A stretch of DNA of 64,000 bases. Source: Citrus sinensis. Lineage: Eukaryota; Streptophyta; Magnoliopsida; Sapindales; Rutaceae. The stretch lies in assembly GCF_022201045.2 (NCBI RefSeq), contig NC_068561.1:18416501-18480500 (forward strand), given 5' to 3'. The notes below the pieces were generated by a model. That model worked only from the letters and a program-made list of their open reading frames with translations, was not told the DNA's origin and did not search any database. The position numbers were made by a program, and so were the translations under genes. Below are positions 11,901 through 25,300 of the stretch, in pieces; position 1 is the stretch's first letter, and the number at the start of each line of letters is the position of its first letter.

Positions 11901-14280
11901 CTTAAACAATCATGACGTTTCAACTATAGAAGGCAACCAATGGCCGGGGTTGGCCTTTAATGGTTTTCGAATTATTTATTTTACCGATGAAATTTGAAAG
12001 ATATGGGTAAAAAAAAATTAATTTAGAATTTATCATTCCTCTACGTCTTTGAAAAAATAAATTAGGGTAATTTTATTTTATCTGAATGGATTTGGAGATG
12101 TCGATTTTTTTTTTAATATATTAAGATCACAATAAAGTGTAAACCAAGATTTTAATTTTGGCAGTGAAACAAATCTGCCAGATTTTTCCATAAACCAAAC
12201 AATCATACGATGAAAGCAATGAAATAGAAAATTGCAAGCAATATAAATATTATGATCCAAAACACCTAAATTTAACAAATATGACGACAATAAAAAATAG
12301 TTCAACTAGTATGACTGATTTATAAAGAAAATATAAAATTATCCTACATTGTTGAACTACTCAAGTTTGGTTGGCAAGTTGAGAAAATTATTATCGAAAA
12401 TCACTACGCAAATTTTGCTCAAAACTCTATCTATAATACATAAGTAATGTAATAAAAGAATAAATAAATCATAAACCCCCAACGGTGTAAATAATCTTTA
12501 AATTGTCATGATACTTTAGACTAAGCGTGATTTTAATGCGGAAAGAGGGGTATTTTACTTAAGTTATCCAATTGCCATAGTCATGTGAAATAAAATGAAA
12601 AATAAAAATGTTTTTTTGCCTTTACTTATCAAATTAGAATGGTAAAAGTTTTCGGTGTCCTGGTAATATAGTTTTGAGATAAAACGAGTCGTGAATAATA
12701 CAAATAAGAATAAAGTTCTTCTCAAAAAAAAGAAAAGAATAAAGTTCGTTAATCACTTTTACCACTAAGGTTGTTAATTGTTTTTAACCAAGGAGAGGAG
12801 ACCGAAGGTTGTTAATTGCTGAATGCTTGCCAATATGATGAATCTTCGCTAAGGTTAGCTTTTAGATCAATTTTACTGAAACCCCCTCGTTTATATTCTA
12901 AACAGACTCAACTCCCTACGGTTTCAAATTTCATCAATAAGACCCCATTTGCAAATTGAGATGATCACTCCCTTAGATAAATAGAATTGATAAACTTTGA
13001 AGAGTTAAATTATATTATAAAACTATTACAGCAAAAGTTACAAGTGATATTACTACAAGGAAAATGTGAGGTGGAAGAAATTGAAAAGAACAGAGAAAGA
13101 TAATTATTTATTGGCCTTTATTAAAAGACATGAAAAATTATACAAGATATAAACATACTGTTAAAAATATGTTTATAAATACATCGGCTCACTCCCTTTT
13201 TCTCTCTATTGACATCCATACCAATTATGAACTCGAGGCTGTTATTAAAACTGAGGGAGGATTGACGAGAAATAATGTAATTTGTAAAAGAGTAAGATTA
13301 TTTAAAGAGAGTGATAGTAAACTTAATTATAAACTCACTTAATTACATTTATTGTTACTTTGTTAGTTTTATTTATAACATTAAATGATATGACATTCAT
13401 AATTGATAAATTTTCACAAGTAAAGTAATTGTATTATCACATCACCTATTTAATGAATGCCATATTATGAAAAATGAAATTTTATGATGTTTGCTACTAT
13501 TCAACTCCTATTATTACTGTTTTACTTTCGAGTATTTAAAAAAATTACTTAGAAAGTCCTCCAAGAACCTGTCCTAGTGATTTACAAGTAATTTTATTCA
13601 ATTAAGTGCTCCAGTGTCAGGGAAATAATAGATTAAAAAGTTGATTTAAGATTTACCCCCCCTAAAAAAAAAAAAAAACAAAAACAGACCTGCGGGGCTA
13701 TTATTCATAAAATTTGAAACCATAAGGATATATACATAAGGTGTATCCGTGAAATTTCTCCTCTAAACCAAAAGCCTGATAAAGGAATCATCATAGGCCC
13801 GTAATCGTATGCATTTGCATAAGGGCGATTAATCATTTAATCATATTGGCAAATCACAACTGCAATCCATTCTCACCATCTCGCCAAAAGCTCTGAAATC
13901 ACCCTTATCTCTCTCCCTCCCGCTTTGAAACTCTCTGTTGATCATTCTCCGCCAACCGTGAATCGTCGTTTGTTTTCTGATAATTTTTGTTTTTTCACTT
14001 CCGGAGTCTTTTGTAGAAACAAGTGCGCGTGCTGATGTTAACTTCCAGGGTCAAAATCTTGGTTTAAAACTCACTCGATTCCAAATCAACAACTCCGGTA
14101 AAGTTAATTTCCTCTTATCGGTGCTTGCATTTTTATTCCTTTTCTCTTAATTTGCGGAGTAAATTCGATTTTCCTGAATTCGTGTGTTGTTGTTTCTCTG
14201 CGAAAGTATGCTAGAAACGAGAGTGAGTGAAATTTCAAAAGGATAAACAAATATAACAAATACTTTAGTTCGTGAAATAT
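11901..14280. other. Intergenic spacer between the divergent Lunapark genes
   Basis: AT-rich DNA with no supported gene. It must contain the outer promoter sequence of both Lunapark copies. There is an A14 run flanked by C7 near 13657-13678. The open frame 13130-13342 is low-complexity and is not called. 13850-14010 is more pyrimidine-rich (CTCTCTCCCTCCCGC), as in plant core promoters. Confidence 0.5.
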
Positions 14281-14482
14281 GAATCGACACGAAACCCAAC
14301 CTTCAAGAAACCAATGCATTGTCTCCAGAGTATTCGACTCTCCCTCGTGTGAGATCTCACCTCGCACGTGCCATTCATCAATTCAAAGTTCAAACTCCAA
14401 ACGGTGACTCCACCTGCGTCTTTCCTCTTTAATACATTTCTCGTACCGATCGATCTCCGATCGCTGCTTCTCCCAATTTCAG
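14281..14482 (+). promoter_or_regulatory. Non-coding first exon / proximal promoter block of Lunapark-b
   Basis: This is homologous, in inverted orientation, to 11645-11900 (see that entry). It ends ...CCCAATTTCAG|GTTGTT, a donor in the same place as in copy a. A second possible UTR exon lies around 14725-14818 between AATGCAG and GTACTTTG. The coding exon follows the acceptor TTCCACAAG at about 15487. Confidence 0.6.
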
Positions 14483-15034
14483 GTTGTTGGTTGTTTGCTT
14501 GGTTTGACTTCAATCTGTTTTTGTTTTGAAATTTTTCAAATAGCCACATAATTAGTGTACGGAGGGTGCAGTTGCTGCGGCATTCTTGTTTGCTTCTTAC
14601 GTGTCTGCTGCTTCATCCATATATGAATCAAACAATTGTCCGTTATTTCTTGGTCTTCAACATTCATTTCTACTTTTGAATAAAATTTTTGAAATTATTA
14701 TTTGGTTTGATTAAATAATGCAGGGCACTTGGTGATCTTTGAGCTCTGGCATCAACAGGATTGCCTGGAAGTTACGCTCATTTGCAGGTCTAATTGAGAG
14801 AAAAATAAAGGCAGTTGAGGTACTTTGCCTAGATAACAAAAGTTTCATGCTGTTCTGTTGATTGCTGAACCATTCCCAATACATGGCTGTTGTTATTTAT
14901 GTTGGTGTCGTGCTTTTATGCTTTTACTCTGTTAAAACTGAATAAATAATGAATTCTCTCCGTTGATTTAGTTTATTTATATATATTTATAATTCTTTGT
15001 CATATGTAGTACTGTCCTATGCTTTGGTATGAAT

Positions 15035-15059
15035 TATATATATATATATATATATATAT
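15035..15059. repeat. (TA)n microsatellite
   Basis: About twelve TA units in the 5'UTR intron of Lunapark-b. Likely polymorphic. Confidence 0.9.
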
Positions 15060-15506
15060 TATGTCATTCCATTTTTTCCTTTTTTTTTTTGCCTTTTTAT
15101 TATAATACTTTGAATTGAATTTGGCTGCCAAATATCTACATTTGGGATTTAGGACTTGATTGTTTCAATGATTTGATTATTTCTATCCAAAAGCAACAAT
15201 TTTTGCTTTCAGAATCTGTGTTTTTGTTGATGTAAAGAGTCTTTGAATATCGGTAATGCAGTATATTATGTTGTATGAATTGTGGGAAGCAAATGATTCT
15301 CTCTCTAACTTGTGGGAACTATTTTTTCTGAGATGCTGTGGGAAGCAACTGAATATATTGTTGTTGTAGTTAGGTTACTGGTTGCTGTTAATTTCATATT
15401 TTTGTGATGAAATTTCCTAATTGCTTTTCATATTCATTGTAATCAATTGTTATGGTTGCTTAGCTTTTCTTTATTTTTTCCACAAGGAAGTGGAGCAAAA
15501 GAAGAA

Positions 15507-18322
15507 ATGGCAGAGGACAAAAGTGGTACTGAAAGCGAAAATAAAGATTCTGCTGCTTCTTCAGCAGTAGTAGGAAAGAAGCGCAAGGGTATCATTTCCC
15601 GAATTTGGAATGGTATCTTTAGATTAAAGAGGGATGATTTTGAGAAGAGATTGCAGTACATTTCTAAGGAAGAAGCTGCCGTTCTTGCTAGGATGAAAAG
15701 GAGATCACAGACTTGGAGGAGGCTGACCAGGCATCTTATTATATTCTCTGTTATTTTTGAGGTGCTCTTTGTTTTATCACTTAAGCGTTGACATTTTGGA
15801 TGCAGAGCTTTTTTGGTCAAATCATTTGGCTTCATTTTCATAGCTAGGAATGTATAAATTTGCTGCAATGCAAACTGATAATACATTTCTTTATGAGTAA
15901 TACAAGCCTCTGTTGAGCAATAATAGTTTCTTTAGCGAGCCATTTAGAGAAGTTAGACATGATCGTTGCATTTTTTGTCCTCTGCATGCTCAGTATTTTA
16001 GAACTCAAGTTATTTGTTGTTTAGAGAGAGAAAAAAAAAGTTTAAGTTATTTGTTGTTTAGAGGGGGGAAAAAGTTTCTTAGAAATAAATTACAGAGAAA
16101 CAACTGATAGCTGTGTATTGTCTGCCTGTGTTCTTTCAACATTTGAGATTGCTGCATAGGCATGAATGCTCACTACAGTTTATTATTGCAAGTTTGGCCA
16201 GAGAACTTTACTTCCATGCTGAATAAAAATTTTACCTAGTTTTCATTTCTTTTATAAGAAATTTTCCATTGGAAAATGAGTTTAGGGTGATGAGTGGAGG
16301 GAGCAATGTTTTGGATGTCTGTTGTATTATACAATATGCCTTTTGACAGAGAAGTGGCACTCTGTTATGGTTTCAAGACTCCTAACTATCATGATTATAT
16401 TTTTTTTTTCTGGCTCCTGCTTAGATATTTTTAACTACACTTTCCTCCTTCGTTCTGCTTGGAACTTTTTCTTTCATATCTGAAAAAATAAGAAGTGGAT
16501 GATTTTCATTACAATTTCAGAGCATGTGGCTTTATCATTTCATCCTTTTCAAAATGCATAGGTCGACTACAATCCTTTAACTTGATGCTTTCTAATCTTT
16601 TCAACTTAATTTTGAATAATTTACCTTAAATTATAACAATTTTCAGGTTATTGCAGTTGGTTATGCTATCATGACAACAAGATCAGTAGATTTAGATTGG
16701 AAGATGAGGGCACTACGAGTCTTGCCTATGTTTCTTTTGCCTGCTTTGTCTTCTCTTGCTTATTCGGCATTTGTGAGCTTCACGAGAATTTGTATGTGGT
16801 TTTTAACTGTAGAAATGTCTTTATTGGAATCATGTTAAAATGTTATTTCTTATTTCTCCCTCTCTTTGATTTATTGGTGCCTATTAAAACTTGTATGCTA
16901 CCATAATGGCTTAATATGGTGGCTATATGAGGACAGGTGCCCTAATTAAGCTGTATTTTATCTGATGTTTATAGGTGATCGCAAGGACCAGAAAACTCTG
17001 GAAAGGCTTCGAGCTGAGAGGCAAGCCAAAATTGACGAACTTAAAGAGAGGACAAATTATTACACCACTCAACAGCTCATTCAGGTAATTGTTCATGATC
17101 TTTCTTCTAGGTGTTCAATAGAATCCTCTTTCAAGTTCTGGTTGTCTCAAGTTTCAAAGAAAAGCTCTGGTTGTCTGTTAATGTTTTGAAGTCTACGCAA
17201 AAGCTTGAAATGCAAGCCTTGATTAGGTTTTCTTATACACCCCTTATGTTGTTTCATGTTGGTATCTTAGACTATGTCAAATAAGTTTGAGAATTTTATG
17301 GTAAAAGTCTATGAGAGATTAAGGACATTGTTACTGGTGGAGATGTTTGTTGCCTGGCCAAAAGAATGAGTGAACTGTAAGCTTTCATTTGTTCTGAAGC
17401 AGTTTTTATTTTTCTTTTGAAAGCATATAGTGAGGTTAAACAAAAAGTGGAGTTTCTTTGCAAATGCAAGACATTTTATTTCAGTGAATGTGAATTTTAC
17501 AAGCATAAACTCTATTATGCAGAGGTATGATCCTGACCCAGCGGCAAAAGCTGCTGCTGCAACTGTACTAGCATCCAAGCTTGGTGCTGATTCTGGCTTG
17601 AAAGTTTATGTGGGAGATGAATCCAAGCTCAATTTCCCAGTTGGGAAAAGCAATGATGTCGAATTTGTGCCATCAAGCGGCCTTCGAAATCGAAAACAAT
17701 TGCATACCAGATCCAGTAGTGCAGGAAGCACTCCAGTGCATCATTCTGATGAGGGAACCGCTCCCCATTCAGTCAGGAGTGAGGATGCTCAAACTTCTGA
17801 GCATAATCAACTGGTTGTCAATCATCACAATCCTCAGGGATCTAACACACATGACGGAGGATGGATTTCTAGAATTGCAGCACTACTTGTGGGCGAAGAT
17901 CCTACACAATCTTATGCTCTTATATGTGGCAACTGCCATATGCATAATGGTGAGTCAACTTATACTCTTCTATAATGCAGCGACTTGCAACCGACAATCA
18001 ATTATTTTCTTTGTTAATGTGGCATATTCGTAGAAAACGTTTTTTCTTAAGTTATTTTTATTGTTTCATTTTTTGTCCAGGACTCGCTAGGAAGGAGGAT
18101 TTTGCATATATTACTTATTACTGTCCACACTGCCATGCCCTGAATCGGCCAAAAGAATTGGAAGAGCATGTTTCTGGTTCTGTTTCTGATTCCCCTAATA
18201 TGAGCTCCTTAACAACTGATTTAACGAACAATGCCGGCAGTCCTTTGAGTGAAAGCGTACGCCCAAGTAATAGCCCTGAAACAGAAGGGTCGGGAATTGA
18301 GGAAGCTGAAAAAGTTGATTAA
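15507..18322 (+). CDS. LNP: Lunapark homologue (ER three-way-junction protein), copy b
   Basis: Five coding exons (15507-15761, 16647-16791, 16975-17084, 17523-17949, 18081-18322) give 392 aa. Exon 2 (145 nt) and exon 3 (110 nt) are identical in length to those of copy a, and all phases match. The domain order is the same: N-terminal helix with KKRKGIISRIWNGIFRLKRDDFEKRLQ; hydrophobic hairpin; ERLRAERQAKIDELKERTNYYTTQQ coiled coil; YDPDPAAKAAAATVLASKLG; and a C4 zinc ribbon (C305, C308, C327, C330). Compared with copy a it has four extra residues (AASS region) near the N-terminus and one rather than three Ser-rich units after the zinc ribbon. The start was chosen at ATGGCAGAGGAC, which aligns with ATGGTAGAAGAC of copy a; the longer upstream open frame is intron plus UTR. 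Both copies look intact, so this is a retained tandem-inverted duplication. Confidence 0.92.
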
Positions 18323-19373
18323 TTTAATATGTTTAGTTGTAAGATAGATACTAGTTTGGAGATGATACTTGGGTGAGATGATTTTCTTCTGCATGGATGT
18401 GTTGTCAGTTTGCTTCTTGTTTTGCTCAAAAGCAAGGAACTATTGACATTTCATACGGATTTTTTTTTTTTGTTAATAGAATCTTTGGATAACCTCATCG
18501 GAGACTACCTATATTTTTTCCCTTCAATCATTCATGATGTCATAATTTGATTATGCTTCCTAATTAAATGCCTTCTTTAGCTGTTGAGTGATTTAACAAA
18601 CAACAGGTAACTCCAGGTAATCCTAGATTTGGAGGTACTTTAATTATTTGAGCTGTAAAAAATATTGCAATCCATGTTAATCTAAAGTTCTAAAAACACG
18701 TGTTTGTGATAATTCATCTTGAGTAATGCTATGCTTATTTAAAACTTAATTGAGATATGCACTATTTTAATAATTAATAATAAAATCAATTAGTATCAAA
18801 TACTTGCTTATAATTTATTCACGGAAAATTAAACATTCCAGGTAATTAACTTACGGATAACTGAGACAATTTCTTGGATTACGGTTATGGGTGATTCTGT
18901 CGCTGAAACTTTAGGGGTATCTATAGGCTTACGAAAGTTTATGGACTAAAGTGGATTATTTCAAAAGGTCCAAGGGTAAAAATGGATTTAAGGCACAATA
19001 ATAAAAGGGAGTTCATTGTAAAACCGTAAGGGTGCACTCACCGGATCTTTAGTATAATATATTGAACATTCTGGCCTGACCCGGTCATCAGAACGGAAAA
19101 GTCTCTTTCGTCTGTCTCATTAGGTATGAATTTATATAATTTACGAAATTTTGTCACGTAATGGTTCTAGGTTTCATCCAAAGCGATTCTGATTCGATAA
19201 TTTTTCTTCATCTTTGATGCATTTACTTGTCTGCCGCATCTAAAACGAATTATTATTGTAATTAATTTTTTTTTTCATATTATTCAACTTTCTTATTGAT
19301 TGATATGCATGTAATGTAACTGGCTGTTTAGAGTTTTCTTGTTTTCGCTGAAATTGTTAATATAAAGGAAGCG
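18323..19373. other. Intergenic region between Lunapark-b and the ERV gene
   Basis: Contains the Lunapark-b 3'UTR and the 5' leader of the ERV gene. Nothing else is recognised. Confidence 0.6.
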
Positions 19374-22300
19374 ATGGGCCTGAAGCAAGCTTTGAAGAGC
19401 CTTGATGCATTTCCTCGAGCAGAGGAGCACTTGTTGCAGAAAACTCAATCTGGGGCACTTGGTAAATCAATCTTTTAATAATTTTCTTGTGAGTTGTTGA
19501 ATTTGATTCCAGTTAATAGGCTGATTTTTCTTTTTCCTTTTGAAATCTTGTAGTCTCCATTATTGGTCTCGTCATTATGGCCTCATTGTTCATGCATGAA
19601 CTCAGATATTATATTACCACATATACAGTTCATCAGGTATGCACTTTCTTCTCAGCCGCGTGTGTCACAGATACATTTATATGAAATTTCCTAAAAAGTA
19701 AATAGGTAACTACAGGACATTAGAATCTATTACATTCTTAATTCCTGATAAATTCTCTGGAAGCAGATTTTCTCGGATTAATGAACTCCTTGAAAGCGTA
19801 TTAAGTTTATAAATCCTGTAATGATAGACTGTTAATGAGAATTTTGGAATCTTGTTTTCTTACCGAGCAATGGAAAGTTGGGATCAAACTAAAAGCTAAA
19901 TTGTTAGGATTTCGCTGGCAACCAATCAATCTTAAGGGAGAGAACTTAATGACACTAATCTGGCTGTTGGCTTCTCCATTTGAAGCTACATTTCTCTGCT
20001 TTGTTCTTCGTGGTACTTAATGTATTAGTTGCCTTTTTTTGTTTTTTTTTTTTTGGGGGGGGGGGGGGGTTGTGTCCTTCAACCAGGTGAAATACTTTTT
20101 TTGAGTTCTCAGTATCCTAATGTACTTCTACCTATTGTGGGTACATGATGGTTTTTTGGGTTTCTTGCTTAATAATATATTTATATTTATTATATGTGAC
20201 AAGCTGATGGTATATTGAAACATATCATACATCAGCCTGAAATTCCTAGAATTTTCAGGGAAGAATGAAAAATATCAGTAGAGCTGCAACAAGTCTTAAT
20301 GAAAATGGAAGATGTGACTCCATTATTTTGGAACTTGGATACACTGTACAGGCTGCAACCTGACACAACTATAGTCTTTTATATTTTTATTCCAATCAAG
20401 TACTGAACAAGTGATTTTCTCTCTTAATGTTGCTTTTTTTTTACCAAATTCCTTACAAAAAAAAAAAAATTGCTTGGAGGGATTATTCTAAATAGCTTGC
20501 CTTTAGTCCAAAGCCTTGACATCGCATCTAAAAGTTGAAAACCGACAGGCTTGGTTTTGGGGGATGGGAGGGGTGGGTGAGGGATCTGCTGTGTGTACTA
20601 GTGATTGGTTTTACAAGACTTCTAAACAGTAGGCTGTCCTTGAGTGAATTAGAGTGCAAAGATTTAGAAGTTAGCAATTTATTGGTCCCAAAAAAAAAGA
20701 TTGAAATAAACTCATTAGTGAGGTAGCACATGACCAGAAAATATTCTCGAGTCAAGTGGCGATTATCTCATATTAGCCCTCATGTCTTAGGTTTTGTTTG
20801 TGAGATAATTCCGTATCAATAATCTCAATAATAGAGGTTGAAATAGGGGTGGGTAATTGAGTCGTAAGCAATTGTTTTGCATGACTTACGAGCATATAAA
20901 TGAAATGAATTGACTGATGAAAGTTTCTTTTAGTTCTTTGGAGAAAAGGGTTGACAAATCATGTTTTTGGCAGATGTCTGTAGACTTGAAGCGTGGAGAA
21001 ACTCTTCCAATTCATATAAACATGACATTTCCTGCCTTACCTTGTGATGGTTAGCATCTATGCTTTCTTCTTTACGAGTCCCTGGTTGCACATTTTTCGT
21101 TTTACTTGTCTTTAATTATTTGCCATAATGAACTACAAAATGACTTACTTCACCATTTTTTTTTCCCAGTGTTAAGTGTTGATGCTATTGACATGTCAGG
21201 CAAGCATGAAGTAGATCTTGATACAAACATATGGAAAGTAAGACAACACCTATCTTACAAAAATTTTTATCAGCTAATCTTTGCTAGTTTTAATTGGTCT
21301 TATGTATATTAAATAATTTTCTGGCTGTCTCTCTTCAACAAACGTAGGAATAATACTAACTTTTGGAGAGAACTAGGCCTTTCTATTCTTGTAAAAGGAT
21401 TTCATTTAGCTCATACCTCTTTGAGTGAGTAGAATACCTCCCATATTCCTTCCATATATATTTTAGATTAGTTGATGGATTTTCTGTTATCCTTTTTTTT
21501 TTTGGGGGGGGGGGAGGGGCAGGGGGCATGCCAATGAGGTAAGAGAGTAGTTTGAAGATAAGGATAAATTTCATTGAGTACAATATTGCAGCATAATTGG
21601 TATTTGATAGGGCTACCCAGATGGTGTGTTGAACGATAAGATTTTTAACTAAAAGGTCCAAAGTTCAGATTCCTCTTAGTACCACCTATTATGTCGGTTT
21701 TCTTGATAATTGAAGGTTATATGATCTATCAGCAATCGTTTGTTTCAGATATGGTGTCCATACACAAGTGGGGCCTAAGGTTTTCAGGGGATTGAGAATA
21801 AGTATTTGGGGATGATGTAGAGTCATGACCATTTGTAATTTATCTTCTTATACTTTAGCTACATTTCTGAGTGTTTATTTTCAGAAAGAACTTTAATTAT
21901 GTTCCTGTCTGATGGAATAGGTGATTGCACTCTTTCTCTCTCACTCACTGCAAGGGAGCTTGGTAGATTATTATTCATTTTACTTTTTTGGTTGTCCTGC
22001 TAACCAGATTGAGCTTTCTGCAGCTTCGCCTGAACAGTTATGGCCATATCATTGGCACTGAATATTTGACTGACCTTGTGGAAAAGGAACACGAAGAACA
22101 CAAGCATGGTATATTTCCTGAGGAATCATACATTTAATTGTTTGTCTGAAGGGAATTATTATGCTTTTGAAATTATCTTTTGCTTTAATATGGACAATCC
22201 AATGTGTTCAATTTTTTTTTTACCTTTTTCCATTTTCTATCACATTGTACAAGTTTCTGTTGATGCATAAACTCTAAACTGCCCAAATTTAGAATAGGCT

Positions 22301-25300
22301 AAATGTTTTTCTGCCAAAGTAGTGGGTGCTGTGCTGAGCTTTGACAATAGTTACAGTTACATCTACATCTACTGGGCACAAATGTTTACTTTGTTGGAGT
22401 TCTGTCTTTCCTACTGCTTTATGATTCCTCCGCTAACAAAGACAACGATCAAGTTGCTATTTTTTATATTGTTGTTTCAGGCTTTGTACGTTTTAGGGGT
22501 AGTTTGTATGTTAAAATGGTTAATATCTCGTTAGTACTTTGATCAGATCATAATAAAGATCATAAAGATGATATCGATGAGAAACTTCATGCATTTGGCT
22601 TTGATGAAGATGCTGAAAATATGATTAAGAAGGTGAAACATGCATTGGAAAGTGGAGAAGGATGTCGGGTATTACCAATTCTACTTTTTCAATCATTTTA
22701 AGATTTAAAACTAGTCGTAGGCTTTTAATTGTTCTTGAGGGAACAAAATCCAAATACACAAGTTTTATACTTTATGCAGGTTTATGGAGTTTTGGATGTC
22801 CAACGTGTTGCTGGAAACTTCCATATATCAGTCCATGGATTGAACATCTATGTTGCACAAATGGTAAGTAGCTTTCGTTCTGTGTTTTATTCTTATGTCA
22901 TTTAGTGTAGAGCAAAATGCCAAGGATTGACATAGTTTATGCTGATTTTCCACCCTGTATTAATTTATTAGGATTACTTCCTATTGGGATTTGGAATTAG
23001 CAATAAATTGTTTGGTTGGAGTTTCAGCATTTCATTGGTGATTCAAAATTTCGGAACGCTGGAAATTTTTAACTATTCCAGTTATATTAATCAAGTTTAA
23101 GAACTCAGATGTTGAATTTGAGGATCAATAATGTTGAGACCCAACCGAACTCAAATAAGACTAGTTTGTAAGTATTGAAGGTTAACAATACGGATGTTCT
23201 ATGTTGTTTTCCCCTTTTGGAGTATTTTCCTCAAGTTTTGACTATGGCGATGTTGATGTTAATGTCCAAGTTTAACAGACTGTTCAAAATTGGTGTAAAA
23301 TTATATAAAACATGAGTCTAAAAGATTTTTATTCCAGTGAGGCTAACACCTCTAACTTGTCTTAGAAGTCATTTCCTCTTACTGGTGGAATCGTCCAATC
23401 TCAAGCAAGGGTTTTAAAGATTAGAAAGTGTTTTGAGTCATTTATCTTATAGTTTATTTGATTTTGGAAATACTATAGCTTGGGATCTGGGTCTTATTTT
23501 GAGTTTTGCATGAATTGATGGATCTTCATGTGGAGAGTTTATTCACTTGTAGTTGTGTTTTCCAAAATTTTTCCAGGCAGAATTAATGTCCATGCATATT
23601 TCTGTATCATTAACAGAATTTTCTGGAGTTGATTTTATAAGAAGCTGAGTTTGTTTTGAGTCTTTTTTCATTGCTTTGTTCTTATTTTTCCTCTCCTTCG
23701 TAAGCCCTTCAGTACTTGTCAGTTGTCATCATATAATAAACGCCAAAATTCCTTTTGTCCTTTCTGAAACGTAAAATAGAAGAAGCTCAAATCCTATGCT
23801 GATCTCTGCTGATCTGTCGTTGGGCAAAATGTTACTACGTGACCTTTGTAATTTTGAATATTTTCTGCTAATTAGGTACATTACCAATTCTTCTATATTC
23901 TTAACCTTAGAAGTACAAGCACAAAAATTGCATGACATGGTGAGCAAGGAATTTGTTTGTTGCTTCACAGCCATAGCAAATCCTTGAATCCAAAGGTTTC
24001 ATTGATATGGGTGACATGTCTCATAAATGCTTTTTGATACTCTTAAGTTCTTGGTTTAAAATCTTTTGGCGAAATCTATGGTGAGACATATAGTTATAAG
24101 ATAGACTTTTAGAAAGCATAGTTTAGGGACTGTGACATAGTCTTTTGCATTTTCTAGATATCTTTGTACTTAGGTAAAAACATGAGAAAATTACTTTTCT
24201 CTCAGTGGGAAAATTTCAGTAGCTTAGGCCCTTTGCCCTTTCCTATTGAGGCTGGAAATTTGGCAAAAAGAATTTGAACCTCTGAAGCAAGTTTGAAGAA
24301 ATCCAGTGAATTATTTTAAAGCTGTTTCTACTGCCAGTTTCTTGGATCTTAAAATGACAGCGTGTGTTGCGAGTACTAGTTGGTTCAATTAGTAAGATGG
24401 CTTTGGGTGGTAGAAGAGGTTTGGGTTTTAACCCTGTTCGGATCAAGGTCACAAAAGGGTTTGATTTACATCTATCTTCACTATTAGAATTTAAAATTAA
24501 AAAGTAGGATGTGCTAAATCAGTGGAATTACTCTGGTATTTTACAATGTTTGGTTACACCTTATATAGTCTTTTCTAGTCCGCTGCATCTTAAGTATCTT
24601 CACTTCTTCTTCACTTCTTGCAGATTTTCGGGGGAGCAAAAAACGTAAATGTAAGTCATGTCATTCATGATCTATCATTTGGGCCAAAATATCCAGGAAT
24701 TCACAATCCACTGGATGGGACGGTGCGGATGCTGCATGATACAAGTGGAACATTCAAATATTACATAAAGGTCTGGCCCTGGTTTTGCTGTTGATTTAGT
24801 GACAGAGTAGTGATCTTAGATTTAATTCTCAGTTGTGACATATCCTACACAATTCTTGGGGGGCTGATTTTCCTTGATCAAGGCATATACATCCATTGAC
24901 CTAAAACAAAATGCATATATTTTATCTTTAGTGAGCTTTTCATTGTGGCTTGTCCTGAAATTCTCTTTTTATTGGGTTGTAGATTGTTCCTACTGAATAC
25001 AGATACATCTCCAAAGACGTTTTGCCTACAAATCAATTCTCTGTAACAGAATATTTTTCCACAATTAACGAGTTTGATAGGACATGGCCAGGTTGGTTGC
25101 CATCGTGATCTATGTTGGGTTTGTTTTGTCCCTTTCTTTCTTGTTCTTGTTAGTCATAATCTTCTTCTTTTTCCTCTTTTTCTTTTGTGCAGCTGTATAC
25201 TTTTTGTATGATCTATCCCCAATCACTGTGACAATCAAAGAAGAACGTCGCAGTTTTCTCCATTTAATCACCCGACTTTGTGCAGTATTGGGTGGTACAT

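Noticed and set aside
13657-13690. C7/A14 tract as a fourth member of the T-G tract group
   Set aside because: The runs are separated by another base and the C run is short; weaker than the three listed.
15443-15886. 147-codon minus-strand open frame
   Set aside because: Antisense shadow of Lunapark-b exon 1.
17608-18033. 141-codon plus-strand open frame
   Set aside because: Out-of-frame shadow of Lunapark-b exon 4 running into the intron.
24372-24450. tRNA-like promoter boxes in an ERV intron
   Set aside because: Only loose similarity to A and B boxes; no cloverleaf could be folded and no ends were found.
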